Assembly (NCBI GenBank): GCA_022661535.1
Contig: JAKULF010000011.1
Coordinates: forward strand, 248,001 to 312,000
Origin: Eutypa lata
Taxonomy: Eukaryota; Ascomycota; Sordariomycetes; Xylariales; Diatrypaceae
DNA: 64,000 nt
Direction of reading: 5' to 3'
Part shown: piece by piece, positions 1 to 10,666 of the stretch
How positions within the stretch are numbered: the first letter of the stretch is position 1
Layout of the letters: every line of letters begins with the position of its first letter
The notes under the pieces: generated by a model
What the model was told of the DNA's origin: nothing
Database searches by the model: none
Seen by the model: only the letters and a program-made list of their open reading frames with translations
Program-made: the position numbers and the translations under genes

Positions 1-8
1 AAGATCAG

Positions 9-1105
9 ATGTGCAGGTAACAAGAGACTTGGCCCCAGTGGTATATCACGATTTCCTCACCAGTGAGACTGGAATAGATGCTCCAGTGCACACCATCACT
101 TATGAACAGGTAAATAGAATCACTCGAGTTAGTTCTCCTGCTTAGCGAATAGATCTGAACCTGGAATTGCAGTTCATGGTGCCAAGCACGATGCAAGATA
201 GTACAACCCGTCCACCTGGGACATCAGACTCGCTGTTGCGGACAGCCGACACGAAGAAAATACAAAGACCACGGGCCAGTTCAGCGGGAAAGGCACGTCC
301 AGATAATGTTGACGTAATAGCGAGGCTTATGTCTACTTTCAACTTCCAACAGTTCGGCTTCAAGGGTAACATTGGGGGTGAATGCATCCACGGGCCTTTC
401 ATAACACTCCAACAGTTGCTTCTACAGATCGATCCATCGGTCTGTTTCGACGTCGAACTTAGTAGGACACAAAAAACCAAGCAATGCCTAATGACCGTTT
501 TTTATGATGCTGATACTCTTCACAGAATACCCGATGCTCTTTGAGGCTCGCGATTTCAACATGGACACGTTCACTATGGAGCTAAACCTTTACCTCGACA
601 CAATCCTTGCAGTTGTGTACAAGTATGGCGGGAGCAGGCCAATCTTCTTTTCCTCCTTCAGTCCGGAGCTCTGCATTCTCCTTGCCACAAAGCAGCAAAT
701 ATATCCGGTGTTGTTTCTTACCGAATCTGGGTATATCCCGACACGGGACATCCGAGCCATATCTTTCCAAGAAGCCGTGAGGTTCGCCAAGAAATGGAAT
801 CTGGAGGGGGTGGTGGTACGCTCACAGCCATTCGTAGCATCCCCAATGTTAGTTGGTCTGGTAAAGAGCTCAGGGCTGGTTTGTGCCTCATGGGGAGACC
901 TCAATAACGACCCACAGTGTGCAAAGGTGCGGAATCCTCCTTTAGCCTTTATTACTTCGTTTGTGGCTATTGATCATTTCTCCATCGTCTCCATCCGTCG
1001 CGAAATATGTGACTAACTTGCCACATATAGATACAAGCAGATGCTAAACTGGATGTAATTATTACGGACAAGGTCGGAGACATTGTTAAAGCACTGGACC
1101 GTTGA
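9..1105 (+). CDS. GDE1: GDE1-type glycerophosphocholine phosphodiesterase, C-terminal GDPD domain (5' end outside window)
   Basis: The gene hydrolyses glycerophosphocholine/glycerophosphodiesters to glycerol-3-phosphate in the cytosol. Exons inferred: 9-109, 146-461, 526-926, 1031-1105, joined at GT...AG introns of 36, 64 and 104 bp. The first visible exon probably starts after an AG at 7-8, because the split Asp codon then gives the family reading (F)DVQVTRD. About 297 residues are visible. They run DVQVTRDLAPVVYHDF, then GFKGN, FDVELKYPMLFEA (catalytic Glu of the GDPD barrel), FSSF, PVLFLTESG, and end VIITDKVGDIVKALDR. These are the landmarks of the GDPD part of yeast Gde1. The SPX and ankyrin N-terminal parts expected of this family lie upstream of the window. 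The 36-bp intron (110-145) is unusually short and is the least certain junction. The gene is tail-to-tail with the P450. Confidence 0.87.
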
Positions 1106-1308
1106 ACAGACCGGCCGGCTCTTGGAAGAATAGCTAAGGATAAGAGGGATGGGATTGTGGCTTCGGGTGGAGAGGATAGTAGACACAGTCAATTTCATTT
1201 ATTGTTATGCCTAATTAGTACTTAACGGGCTTTAAAGATTTAAAGATGTTAAATATTCGGCTACGTTCGTCGTACACTAAGTAGTTCAAGACGGAATCTC
1301 CACGTTCA

Positions 1309-3307
1309 TCAGTTATACACCATCTGCTCGCCGTTCGCCCTCGAAGCCGCAAAGCATGTCTCCACTAGATCGGCGGCATCCTTTCCTGGCACCCGCGGCT
1401 CTAAGCGGATCTTGTATGCGTGCGGGTGACAGGTCTGCTGGGTGGTATCTGCGTTATACCTAATGTAGTGCGCGTCCAGGAGGGATCCATCTGCTGCGGG
1501 AAGAACCTTGAAGTGCAACAGCAATCGAGAAAACGAGACGTAGAGTAGCCTGTGCGAGATGGCAATAGCTGGGCAAGCTCGCAAACCAGCCCCGAAAGAG
1601 AAATGGTAGGGTGGCCCTATAGGCCGCTTCTCGTCGAGCCAGCGTTCCGGTTTGAAGATGTCGGCGTCTTCGCCGTAGTAGCTCTTGTCTGTAAAGGAGG
1701 CACCAATGAGTCAATGAGTTGTTAAGCATCATGATATGTATAAACAATAATATTTTAGGTTGCTGCTGAATAAGCGGCTTAGGGGGTTTATGGACACTTG
1801 CTATAGTATAAAACAACCAAATATAAAGACAGAGCTTACCGTGGTTGATGGCTTGAACGTTCATATACACAGAGACACCTTTCGGTATCGTTATTCCGTT
1901 CCACTGAAATTCCTTCATCGTCTGCCTAGGTGGCGGTAATTGCATAGCAGCGAAGTATCGGAGCATTTCTTTGTACAGGGCAACGGTATACTCGCTCTTT
2001 TCCTCGACGAGAACACTTTCCCACGCGGTCTCGACGTCGCTATATGTATTCAGGAGATCGTCGTAGACTTTTTGTTGGACATTCTGCCCCTCAGGAGACG
2101 CGAGCCAACCAAGGCCAGCTAGCATGGTAGTCGCAATGGTTTCGAATCCACCAGATACAAGAGAGACGTTGATGGATCGCATGTCGGCTACAATTAATAG
2201 CTATGTTAATAAGGTTGAAAAAACTAGGGCCTCTTGATCAACATTACCTTCGGTGAGTTTGCTGGACTCGGGGTCTGACAGCAGCATCCCTGTGATGCAT
2301 GGGCGGTACTTCCCCTTTTCTAATGCGGTTCGCACCCTGTTGAACATATTCCCTAACCAAATATCTCGCTTATCCCGTGTATCTACGGCAATCTTCTGTC
2401 GTTTATTATTAGGAAGATAGCGAAGTAGTGGAACGTAATCCTGGGGGTTGCTGTTTGAGGAGCGGAAGCTGCAGATTTACGCATTAGTATACAACACACA
2501 CCTTTAGATCTGATTTCTTGGGACATAGTCCTAATACCTTGCTACGGTAGTAGCGATGTTGAGCATCGTCAGGAGGTCAGGGTCATGTGCATCGCTAAAT
2601 CGGGTACCGTAGCAGATCATGAGCGTGATATTGAATGCTATGCGCTGGCAATACACCAAGGGGTCCACTTCTCCCAGCGGATCCTCCTTCGTAGCTTTAA
2701 GGAGATCTTCAACGAGGGCGTGCGACTCGACATCTAAGGTGGATGCCGATGCCCGTAAAGCAGGCCTGGTTAAGTACGCCGAAACGGCAGTACGCCGTCG
2801 CTTGGATGACTCATCCCAGGGCGATGTTCCGATTGTGCCCCCTAAAAATAATAGTGAGTGATAGAGTTTAGTGTCAAATATAGTACAGACTGTCGACAGA
2901 CCTTGTGATTTGCTGATGATGGTGTGAAATGTGTAGAAAAGGGGACGGTCGATAGTAGCCGAAGCATTTTTTACGATCCACTCTTGGGCTTCTTTAAATC
3001 CGTTCAATACCAGAACCCTCCGCCTTCCAAGTCTCGCCTGTACTATAGGCCAGTTGTTCTCCGTGCCCCATTCCTCGAACTTGGACGGGTGGTCGAGCCC
3101 AAGAACTTGCAGGTGTCCGAAAAACGGTACCGAGCCCGGGGCTTCGGGGATGCCTTTGATGGGGGCTATATCGGTCAAGAAAGCCTGTGTGTAGAGATAT
3201 GCTACTATTAAGATTAGTAGAACGCCTAAGCTGGTAAGCAATAAAGGTTTATGAGAAAGAAGGAAAGTTGCAGGCTCATTGGCCGCTGAAACCCAGAAGT
3301 TGTCCAT
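1309..3307 (-). CDS. Cytochrome P450, phenylacetate 2-hydroxylase (CYP504/CYP619)-like
   Basis: Membrane-anchored monooxygenase of the ER. Exons (minus strand): 3307-2902, 2841-2538, 2468-2248, 2187-1840, 1688-1309; introns 60, 69, 60 and 151 bp; predicted 552 residues. An N-terminal hydrophobic anchor lies at about residues 16-45, followed by the proline-rich hinge KGIPEAPGSVPFFGH. After splicing, the stretch SQGGTIGTSPWDESSKRRR resembles the same region of fungal phenylacetate hydroxylases. The I-helix SGGFET is at 322-327, ExxR (KEMLR) at about 384-387, PERW at 440-443, and the heme loop FSFGAGLRACPA with Cys465. The last heme-loop position is Ala instead of the usual Gly. It is divergent from the SDR gene with 440 bp between starts, suggesting shared control and a joint pathway, probably oxidation of a small aromatic compound. 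The exact substrate is not readable. Confidence 0.88.
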
Positions 3308-3747
3308 GATCAATAATCAGTCGAAGAGTTATGGGATGTCGAAAAAGGAGTCTACTTCTATCAAATACACTTTTCGCTGCATTTTAATTTATCTCCCTTA
3401 CTAATGATTCTAACCTACATAATCCTTCCTCTGACGCATGCCATGCTTTGCGATAAGTTCGCACATCTCCGACTCCAACCGCCCGCAAAAGAGGAGACTT
3501 CCGCGTAGAGGAGAATTATCACAGCCAATTGCATGCATCTCGTTATCATATTGCCGAAAGGAGGGATCTCCATCAGCCGACCCCCCCCCGCCCCAATCAT
3601 AATACGATTATAACTGTTTGAACGTGCCGAATTAGCAAGGGCCCTGTTAACCCCTAACCCACCGTATTATCTGCCTACTTCATAAATACATACAATATTA
3701 CAAGCATCAAGAACTACCTGTATTGGCTTCAAAAGAAATCGCTAGAT
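3308..3747. promoter_or_regulatory. Bidirectional promoter region between P450 and SDR
   Basis: A 440-bp gap separates the two divergent start codons, so both promoters must lie here. It contains a C-rich run near 3,580-3,595 and pyrimidine-rich leader sequence. No specific factor site can be assigned. Co-regulation is inferred from geometry only. Confidence 0.45.
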
Positions 3748-4892
3748 ATGGCTTATCTTGCCGCTCAGAAGATGTTCTCTATGGAAGGGAGGACTGTTGT
3801 GATCACTGGAGGTGGTATGTTATCTGATAAAAGAAAAGAAAAAAAGAAAAAAAAAAAAAAAGAAAAAAACCGAAACGGCATCAAACTGGATTATGAAGTA
3901 GTCACTAATACTTAGACAGGAAGTGGACTTGGGAAGATGGTTGCAAGAGGGTTCATTTCTAATGGGGCTGCATCTGTGACGCTCGTAGATATGAGTAGGC
4001 GTTTCCTCGACGAAGCAGTCTCAGAACTAGAGACGCTTAAGAAGGAAGTGAGCTCAACGTGTCACATATCAACGTCAGTCTGACCTATCCGCCCATTTCT
4101 TGATATCTTCTCACTCACCAACCTTCGCAGGGTCGAAGGGGACCTAGGCACAGAAGCCGGCCTCAAGTCCGCCATCGCCAGCGTGCGGGCAATCCATCCC
4201 AAGACGCTCGACACGCTGGTGTGCGCAGCGGGGATCCGGCGAATGCCGGCAGTAGAGTACCAGGCCGGGGACCCGCTATCGAAGCTCGCGGAGTCGATGC
4301 AGAGCATGGCGTACGCCGACATGGAGGTCTCTTTCAGAGTCAACGTCATGGGCCCCTACTACGTCACGGCAGGGCTCATCGACCTCCTGGGAGAGGCTGC
4401 CAAGGCGGGCGAGGGGCGCGGCTCCGTCATTCTCTATAGCTCGGCGGCTGCGCAGCACCATGGACAGTTCGGGCCCGCGTATCAGACGTCGAAGGCTGCG
4501 ATTGACCATATGGTCCGGATCATGGCGGCGCAGTTTGCCGATGTCTATGGTAAGTCACCTGTCTAACTACTTGATCGCTACCCTGAAAATGGTGCACCTC
4601 GTCGTGAGAAAAATGTGATGTGCTGATTAGTGCGTAATAAGTGCGCGTGAACGCTATTGCACCCGGCCTTTTTCCCAGTAGGATGAACCCGGCCGATCCT
4701 ACGGATCCAGAATATAATAACATGCGGTACGAGAAGGACATGCCTGCTCGGCGGGCCGGCACCGAACAGGAAATGGTCAGTACGGCGCTATATCTGGCGT
4801 CCTCTGCTGGTGCTTACATGACGGGTGATATCTTAAGGATAGATGGGGGGCGTCTTTTGGTTGTTGGAGCGAAGATCACACCGGTTGAATGA
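3748..4892 (+). CDS. Short-chain dehydrogenase/reductase (SDR)
   Basis: NAD(P)-dependent oxidoreductase of the classical SDR family. Exons 3748-3814, 3920-4073, 4131-4549 and 4642-4892; introns of 105, 57 and 92 bp; predicted 296 residues. The cofactor motif TGGGSGLG (residues 20-27) is completed only when intron 1 is removed, which supports that junction. The catalytic set is visible: Asn in VNVMG (about 145), Ser in YSSAA (about 177), Tyr191 and Lys195 in AYQTSK. The C-terminal part reads NAIAPGLFPSRM and ends in the typical TGDILRIDGG. Intron 1 is unusually purine-rich, with a long A/AAAG tract at 3,830-3,870. It is divergent from the P450 and convergent with the amidohydrolase. It probably oxidises or reduces a pathway intermediate of this group; substrate unknown. 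Confidence 0.9.
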
Positions 4893-5252
4893 GGAGTTCA
4901 ATGCGCAGATTAATTGGTCGACGAGGTACATGATCTTGTGAGAATACTACTAATGGCAAGAATGATATGTGGAATTAAGTACATACCTAACTAGAAGATG
5001 GTGCGTGCAAAGTGCAGCCCAAGATACTTGTGGGAATTCCTGAAGTTATATAAGAACTAAATTTCCACGATTCAATAAATTGGGTGATGTAAGATTGACA
5101 TTCCAGATATTTTCAGTCCAGCACTTGTAATAATCTCCCTATAGTGACATTGAGATACTTCAGATCATATATACACAACTAGGGTTATTGTTCTCAACGC
5201 CTAGAGAACCTTCCCACACCCTCCTAGTTGTTTCCATGTTTAGTAAACCATA
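4893..5252. other. Convergent intergenic region
   Basis: 3' ends of the SDR and the amidohydrolase face each other here. The stretch is A+T-rich with no ORF of note, no repeat and no RNA gene recognised; both terminators presumably lie in it. Confidence 0.6.
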
Positions 5253-6536
5253 CTAAGTCATCCCAACAGCCACACCCCCCTGTTTCCAAACCTTAGCATC
5301 CTTCATAACGAACGAGACCATCCTCAGCGCCCCTTTATCCTCCCTAGGATCCTTATCAAGCGCAATAACATCAGCACAGAGCCCCTCCTCAAGCCAGCCA
5401 AACCGCTTCCCGCAGCGATCGCTGCCACACGACTTCCACCCGCCGATGGTACAGGCAGCCAGAACGTCGAGGACGGGGATTCCACTCTCGACCATGAGCT
5501 CCATCTCTCGTGCATTCTCGCCGTGCGGGTACGTCCCTGTATCCCCTCCACAGGCGAGCTGCACGCCCAGATCCCAGGCCCGTTTCGTCTGTGCCAGGAT
5601 GTCGGCAAAGCGCCCTGCATGAAGGCGCTCGCATACCGCTAGTGTAGGCACGAAGACACAACCGGCCTCCCGCATGGACATGAACACCTCGTCATCCGCG
5701 AAATAGGCATGTTCGATCGTCAGGGTCCCCGCCTTCGCAGCCATGATGACCCCCCGCTTGGTGCCCGCATGACACGCTACGGGGCAGTCGGCAAGCTCGG
5801 CCTCAGCAACCAGCGCGTTCATCTCCTCCTGCGAGTAGCACAGGACGTCAGGATTGGGGTCGGGTGGGGGGTGCAGCACCGACCCGATGTACGGATGCTG
5901 CTGCGCTGGCGGAAACCGCATGATGCGGCGCCGGTAGTCGGCGTAGAATTTGATGATGTCGGCACCGTGGCCAATGCGGCGCCGCACCGCCTTACGGATC
6001 TCGTCCGTGCCGTCAGCCGGGTCCGAGCCCCGCGGGAGGCATGTGCCCCCGACATGGTTCTCCGTCCGGCTCTCATACGTGCTCGTCGAGGCGATGATGC
6101 GCGTCGCTACGAATAGCCGGGGACCAGGCGTCAGACCCCGATTTATTGCGTCTCGCACGTTGCAGTCGGCTTCTTGCATGGACTCTGATCCCAGATCCCG
6201 ATATGTGGTATACCCGGCTAATAGGCCGACGCGGCAGTGGTTGACTGCGCGGATGATGCGCTCCGCGAAGCTCTCATCTCTCTTTTGATTCAGGGATGGC
6301 TTCTCGTCGTAGGAGTGTAAGAAGATGTGCGTGTGCGCATCCACAAACCCTGGCATCACGAACTTGCCGCGTAAATCCACGTCCGGTTCTGGGATGTCAT
6401 CGGGCAGAGGCTCTGATCGCTTATATATCTTCGCGATAGAGCCCGAAGCCCCATCGACGACAATGGAGATATCATGTTCAACGGTCTTGGTCTGAGGGTT
6501 GAACAAAGTGTCCGTATGCAGTGTTCGCTGCACCAT
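5253..6536 (-). CDS. Metal-dependent amidohydrolase, single exon
   Basis: Predicted 427 residues without introns. The TIM-barrel amidohydrolase metal ligands are all visible: HxH in VDAHTHIF (His68, His70), a Lys suited to carboxylation in ADIIKFYAD (Lys196), His256 in ACHAGT, His276 in IEHAYF, and Asp332 in CGGDTGTYPHG. The surrounding motifs (KFVMPGFVDAHTH, GYTTYRDLGSE, GLCADVIALDKDP) place it with the imidazolonepropionase/prolidase-like branch, which includes ochratoxinase-type and Xaa-Pro amide hydrolases. It should cleave an amide or cyclic amide bond; the substrate cannot be told. No signal peptide is seen. The ATG at 6536 is chosen because it begins the usual N-terminal beta-sandwich. 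It is tail-to-tail with the SDR, and the upstream region has a cluster of STRE-like pentamers. Confidence 0.9.
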   Translation of the reverse strand: MVQRTLHTDTLFNPQTKTVEHDISIVVDGASGSIAKIYKRSEPLPDDIPEPDVDLRGKFVMPGFVDAHTHIFLHSYDEKPSLNQKRDESFAERIIRAVNHCRVGLLAGYTTYRDLGSESMQEADCNVRDAINRGLTPGPRLFVATRIIASTSTYESRTENHVGGTCLPRGSDPADGTDEIRKAVRRRIGHGADIIKFYADYRRRIMRFPPAQQHPYIGSVLHPPPDPNPDVLCYSQEEMNALVAEAELADCPVACHAGTKRGVIMAAKAGTLTIEHAYFADDEVFMSMREAGCVFVPTLAVCERLHAGRFADILAQTKRAWDLGVQLACGGDTGTYPHGENAREMELMVESGIPVLDVLAACTIGGWKSCGSDRCGKRFGWLEEGLCADVIALDKDPREDKGALRMVSFVMKDAKVWKQGGVAVGMT

Positions 6537-8225
6537 TTTGTCTCCTTGTTCCTCAAAATACCGAGTTTTGACAGTAGTTTAGACTGAGATATATCATCAA
6601 TACGTCTTCTAAGACGAGTCCTGGTGTTATAGATATACACTAAGACTAATTCAAGTTAGAGTATAGACCCCACGATCGCGACGGAGAACTGCGACAAAGG
6701 GGAACACCCATAGCGGGGCTTTGAGGGGCCAAAGATAGCTCCGGCTATCTCCCCTTCCCCTATCTATATCGAACCCCGATCAACGCGACTCGGTGCGATA
6801 AGAGGCGGAACCGACATAGGGCAGGTATCGGCCTTTACGCATGATACGGTCACGCGGGCGGGGAAAATTGAGGGGAAATATGGTAAGTAATATGCCAGTT
6901 TATGAAGAGATCCGCCCCTATCGGCATGGGGCGAGGATAGGGACTCACGGATTGCGGAACGCAAAATCTTGTCAAGTCTACTATGTATTTTCCTTGATAT
7001 GCTATTATTTAGGTGAGAGGCGCCGTTGCGATCGATAGTTACCAAATGCCCATTTGCAGTTTTGATGGTATTTCCCTTGCCTGATCACTGGGACGTTCAT
7101 ATATTGCGCATGAGTTTACCCATATTCACTATTTATAAGGTCACGAATATGAGCTGTAATACTCTAGTTACAAACTTCTTGAATCTAAAATAATCCTCCG
7201 TATATATCGAAGCATGGGGATCTCTTCTGTTTGCTGCTATGACCGAGTTTCAGTGTAGCAAAATACAATCTAACATAAAGAAAACGGGATGATAACAACA
7301 GTATTTGCTCTTGGTGTATGACTTCTGAGTGAGAAAGTCTAAGCTATGCTCATCGAAGCTGGCAGAACAGAACTAGCGCTCGTGCACTGGGATTATAGAA
7401 GATCTCAGCAACTCCACACTATACATGGAAATACTAACGAAACGGCTATATAAAACCGTACGTGATCAGTTCCGTTTCTATTATACATTAGTTACAATGG
7501 CCATGTTATGTACAGCATTATGTATGCCGGTGTATCTTACCTGCTCAGCAGTTTTTAGGGGACTAGATATTTGTTTTGTCAGGATCGGTTGTGATCTAAT
7601 AGCCTTACGTCTGAGATGAAGCTTAAAGTTGAAAACCAGTTAGTCTGATAAAATTCGGGTTGTTTGTGTACGGTCGTTGGGGGTTTGAGCAATACTATAA
7701 TAAGTCAAATCTTTCTGGTAATTCTATGTTAAGGCTCTATAAGTTTGGAGTTGTGTTTTTTAAGCTTGTTTTCTAATTCTCAAAATTTCTGTATTGTACT
7801 TAGTGGTTGTATGTGGTAAATACAATGACGAAACTGGGTTGGGTGCCTGGGAGTGGTTGTAATTACAAATGGCTTAGGGCATCCACGATTTCCCATACTG
7901 CTTGTAACATAAGTAAGGACCTATTTATTTTCTTTCTTTTCTCTAATTCTAATACTTATCATTCCCCAGAGAATCGTAGATGCACAACATACCATACAGT
8001 AAACGCTACGGAGCTTTCGAATCATCTAAAGTCTAAAAATAATTTAACCAATACTTATACTCTACATGTAACCCCCACTGCTACTACAAGACCTCAAGAT
8101 GCTTCGCGAATGATACGGATCACCTCTATCTCACGGCTATATCCCTACAACCATTTCCAGTCAAGTCTCCAAGCATCGTCCAGGGTATTTCTTACAGTCC
8201 CAGTCCTGAAAAATGCGAAGCTTTA
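6537..8225. other. Long non-coding or decayed stretch upstream of the amidohydrolase
   Basis: No convincing gene is seen. The first 400 bp (to about 6,960) are relatively G+C-rich and hold the STRE-like cluster and a small hairpin (7-bp arms, 6733-6739 and 6744-6750). From about 7,050 the sequence is A+T-rich with only short, unsupported ORFs. Confidence 0.5.
6698..6919. promoter_or_regulatory. Cluster of STRE-like AGGGG/CCCCT pentamers upstream of the amidohydrolase
   Basis: Six copies of the pentamer AGGGG or its complement CCCCT occur at 6698, 6724, 6751, 6757, 6871 and 6915. They lie 160-380 bp upstream of the amidohydrolase start. In yeasts and filamentous fungi this pentamer is bound by Msn2/4-type C2H2 stress factors. 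That role here is inference. Confidence 0.4.
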
Positions 8226-9860
8226 GTGCTTTATTTTGGTAGTCATGAAATCCCACAGAGGATGACGAAGATAATACGATTCGTCTCGAATCATCTAGGG
8301 AACGCCCAGGACAAGGTCATACTGCCAAAGCAACACAACTTTCTACTCAACAAGCAGAACGTGGTCCTCAACCCCCGCTTTGCAGAATACGAAGAAATAC
8401 TAGGAGACAATTGCCATCATGCCCAAAGACTACACTGGAAAATCACTCCCATACTCGGTTCAAAGCTCCCAAAAAGCCACAACTTCTTTTTGAAAACCGG
8501 TCATCAACCACCAGATCATACATATTCAGCAAAAGAAGAAGGATGTCAGCACCCATATCCGCAAGCACTATAGCGAGGAGTTGAGAGCCATTGGATCAGC
8601 CTACGAGAGATTGGTGAAGCACGCGAAATTTGGTTTTGCCAAAGCTCATCTTCCAGTTTCTGGAACGAAGGCCTAGGGCTAAAAGAGTGCTCCCAAGTGC
8701 ACTGAGTCTATCCATCTGTCATGGGATCCAAGCCGTTCTTATATAGACAGAAATCACCATTTCTGAGACCGGTCCATTCCAGCCTCATCATTGCTCTCGA
8801 ACTAGGTGGATATATCAAGAAAGAAGCCCAATATGTACTAGCCAACGGGCACCGAATGTATATGGAGGGCAAGGAACCGTAACAACGCTCCATTGTCAGC
8901 TTGGTGCTGTGGTAAATCGAGATTTCAAGTGGGATGGTGGAAAGGTTGTGCTCTTGAAGGCACTGCAGCTTTCAAACCCAAAGGATGCTGGTCAGCAGGA
9001 AGCCGTTTTTGGAGCTGATAGGAGCCATAAAGATAGAACACTTCACTTTTGAGGACACTTTGAGGATGGCAAGGTTTCTCTTGTGAAGCCAAAGTCGCCT
9101 TTTGATGCGGACGACGTTGATCAGCAGAGGGCTGATCTGAGTGCACTTGGCGATGTTGAAGTAGGCTTCTTAAACTATTTTCGACTTCGCAATCCGACCC
9201 AACACTAGCGGCCAAACCAGGGCAGAGAAAAATGCCTTAGTGGGCGACAGCTACGGCACAAACTGAGGATACCGGTCATCCCGATTTTTTCCTCTTGGAT
9301 GTTCCGTCTTCCTAGACTCCTTGATGAACCTGAGCGGGATATTCCCGATCACTTGAGAGCCCTTGTTGAACATCTAGCTCTCCCAATTGGGGCCTGAAGG
9401 AGATGGCGAACAGGCGCACCAGCAGTGACCTTCGGGATTCCTACCCAGGCTGCGAGCGAGATCGCCAGTGACGCCAATAAGAAGGGAAAAGATGTCTTCT
9501 GAGAATCTAGGACAAGAGCAAGACAACAATCAAGTCATTAATAAAGTTCTGAATGATAGCCCTGAGATGGAACAATACCTGAAGTACAAGAATAGCCTAT
9601 GTTTTAAGGCATACAAGGAGTATGAGGATTTCTCGGCGCACAGCCACTGTTGACAGGAAGCTCTATGCATACCAGGGGGCGCTATCGCCTCCACACAAAT
9701 AACTTCGAGGACGTCTTAGGCCTGCTCACTGACGGCTGGAATGCTGTACATTTCCTTGGGTATTTTGAGTACAACTTGAGTCGAACTGACTCCCATGGAC
9801 TGGGTTTTCATCCTCGCCTTGTCAGGTACGCTGTCCTATTGTTATGGACGACAGTATAAG
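8226..9860 (+). pseudogene. Unassigned decayed protein-coding locus
   Basis: Several plus-strand fragments have protein-like composition but lie in different frames and are broken by stops. Examples are an ORF at 8226-8573, a segment reading KKDVSTHIRKHYSEELRAIG near 8,540-8,600, one reading GGYIKKEAQYVLANGHRMYM near 8,810-8,870, one reading SPFDADDVDQQRADLSALGD near 9,090-9,160, and an ORF at 9468-9653 rich in charged residues. The spacing does not look like clean exons, because frame changes lack plausible GT...AG pairs at many points. I do not recognise the family. It may be a rotted gene or transposon remnant; it could also be a real gene with many introns that I failed to join. Confidence 0.3.
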
Positions 9861-10666
9861 TTTAACCGGCCACCGCTTCGAGGCATCATTGCAAGCGATG
9901 AAGATAAGTTTATAATAAGATATGGCGCTTCTGAAGATCACCCCCGTTTGTTCGTACCTACTTTGTGATCTTCTGGATACTCGCGACCAGTTACAACCAC
10001 TTAGTCTCAACCAGACAAAACTATTGATTCTGTGCTCCCTATGGTGAAAGCCACGAGATTCTAGTGAGGGACAGCTGGTGGGAGGTACGAGAAATGCAAG
10101 GTGTGATGCACTGTGAGCAGTATTAGAATGGGATCTGGAGCTGTATGTTGCTGTAACCGAATATACCTACAACATCGTAATTGAAGCATAGGAAACCAAA
10201 AACACATCCTATTATTCATGAACTCTCATGTATCTTTGTTAGTCTTTACTTTATAACTTAATTATAGAACCCCATCGACCTTCATCAAGTTTCATCTCAC
10301 GAGTCACACCCGTCCTCATTAACTGAAGGCATCTTAGGAAAAGAAACCACAGTATTAGAAAGATACTGGCTTATCGTCAAAGAAAAGAAGCGAACAAGCC
10401 GGTGGCGTCCTTGATTTCACTTGAGGCATATTCGACATGCATAATATCTCAAGTTGGTCGCCTAATAAAAATGAGAAAAATAGACTGCTCAACCCATCCT
10501 CCCTCGATTAACAACAAGAAGCAGCATCTACCAATTGGTCCATAAAAGGTGTTAATCCAGTCAGATATACTTGAAGAAAAGAAAAATATATATCATTTTG
10601 TCGTAATAGTCTAAGGTGTCTGTTACCGCGCCCTGTGCCCCTATTCGCCTTCCCAAGAACACCTCC
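9861..10666. other. Intergenic, nothing recognised
   Basis: A+T-rich sequence between the decayed locus and the 3' end of the HET pseudogene. No ORF with protein-like composition, no repeat array and no RNA gene was seen. Confidence 0.5.
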
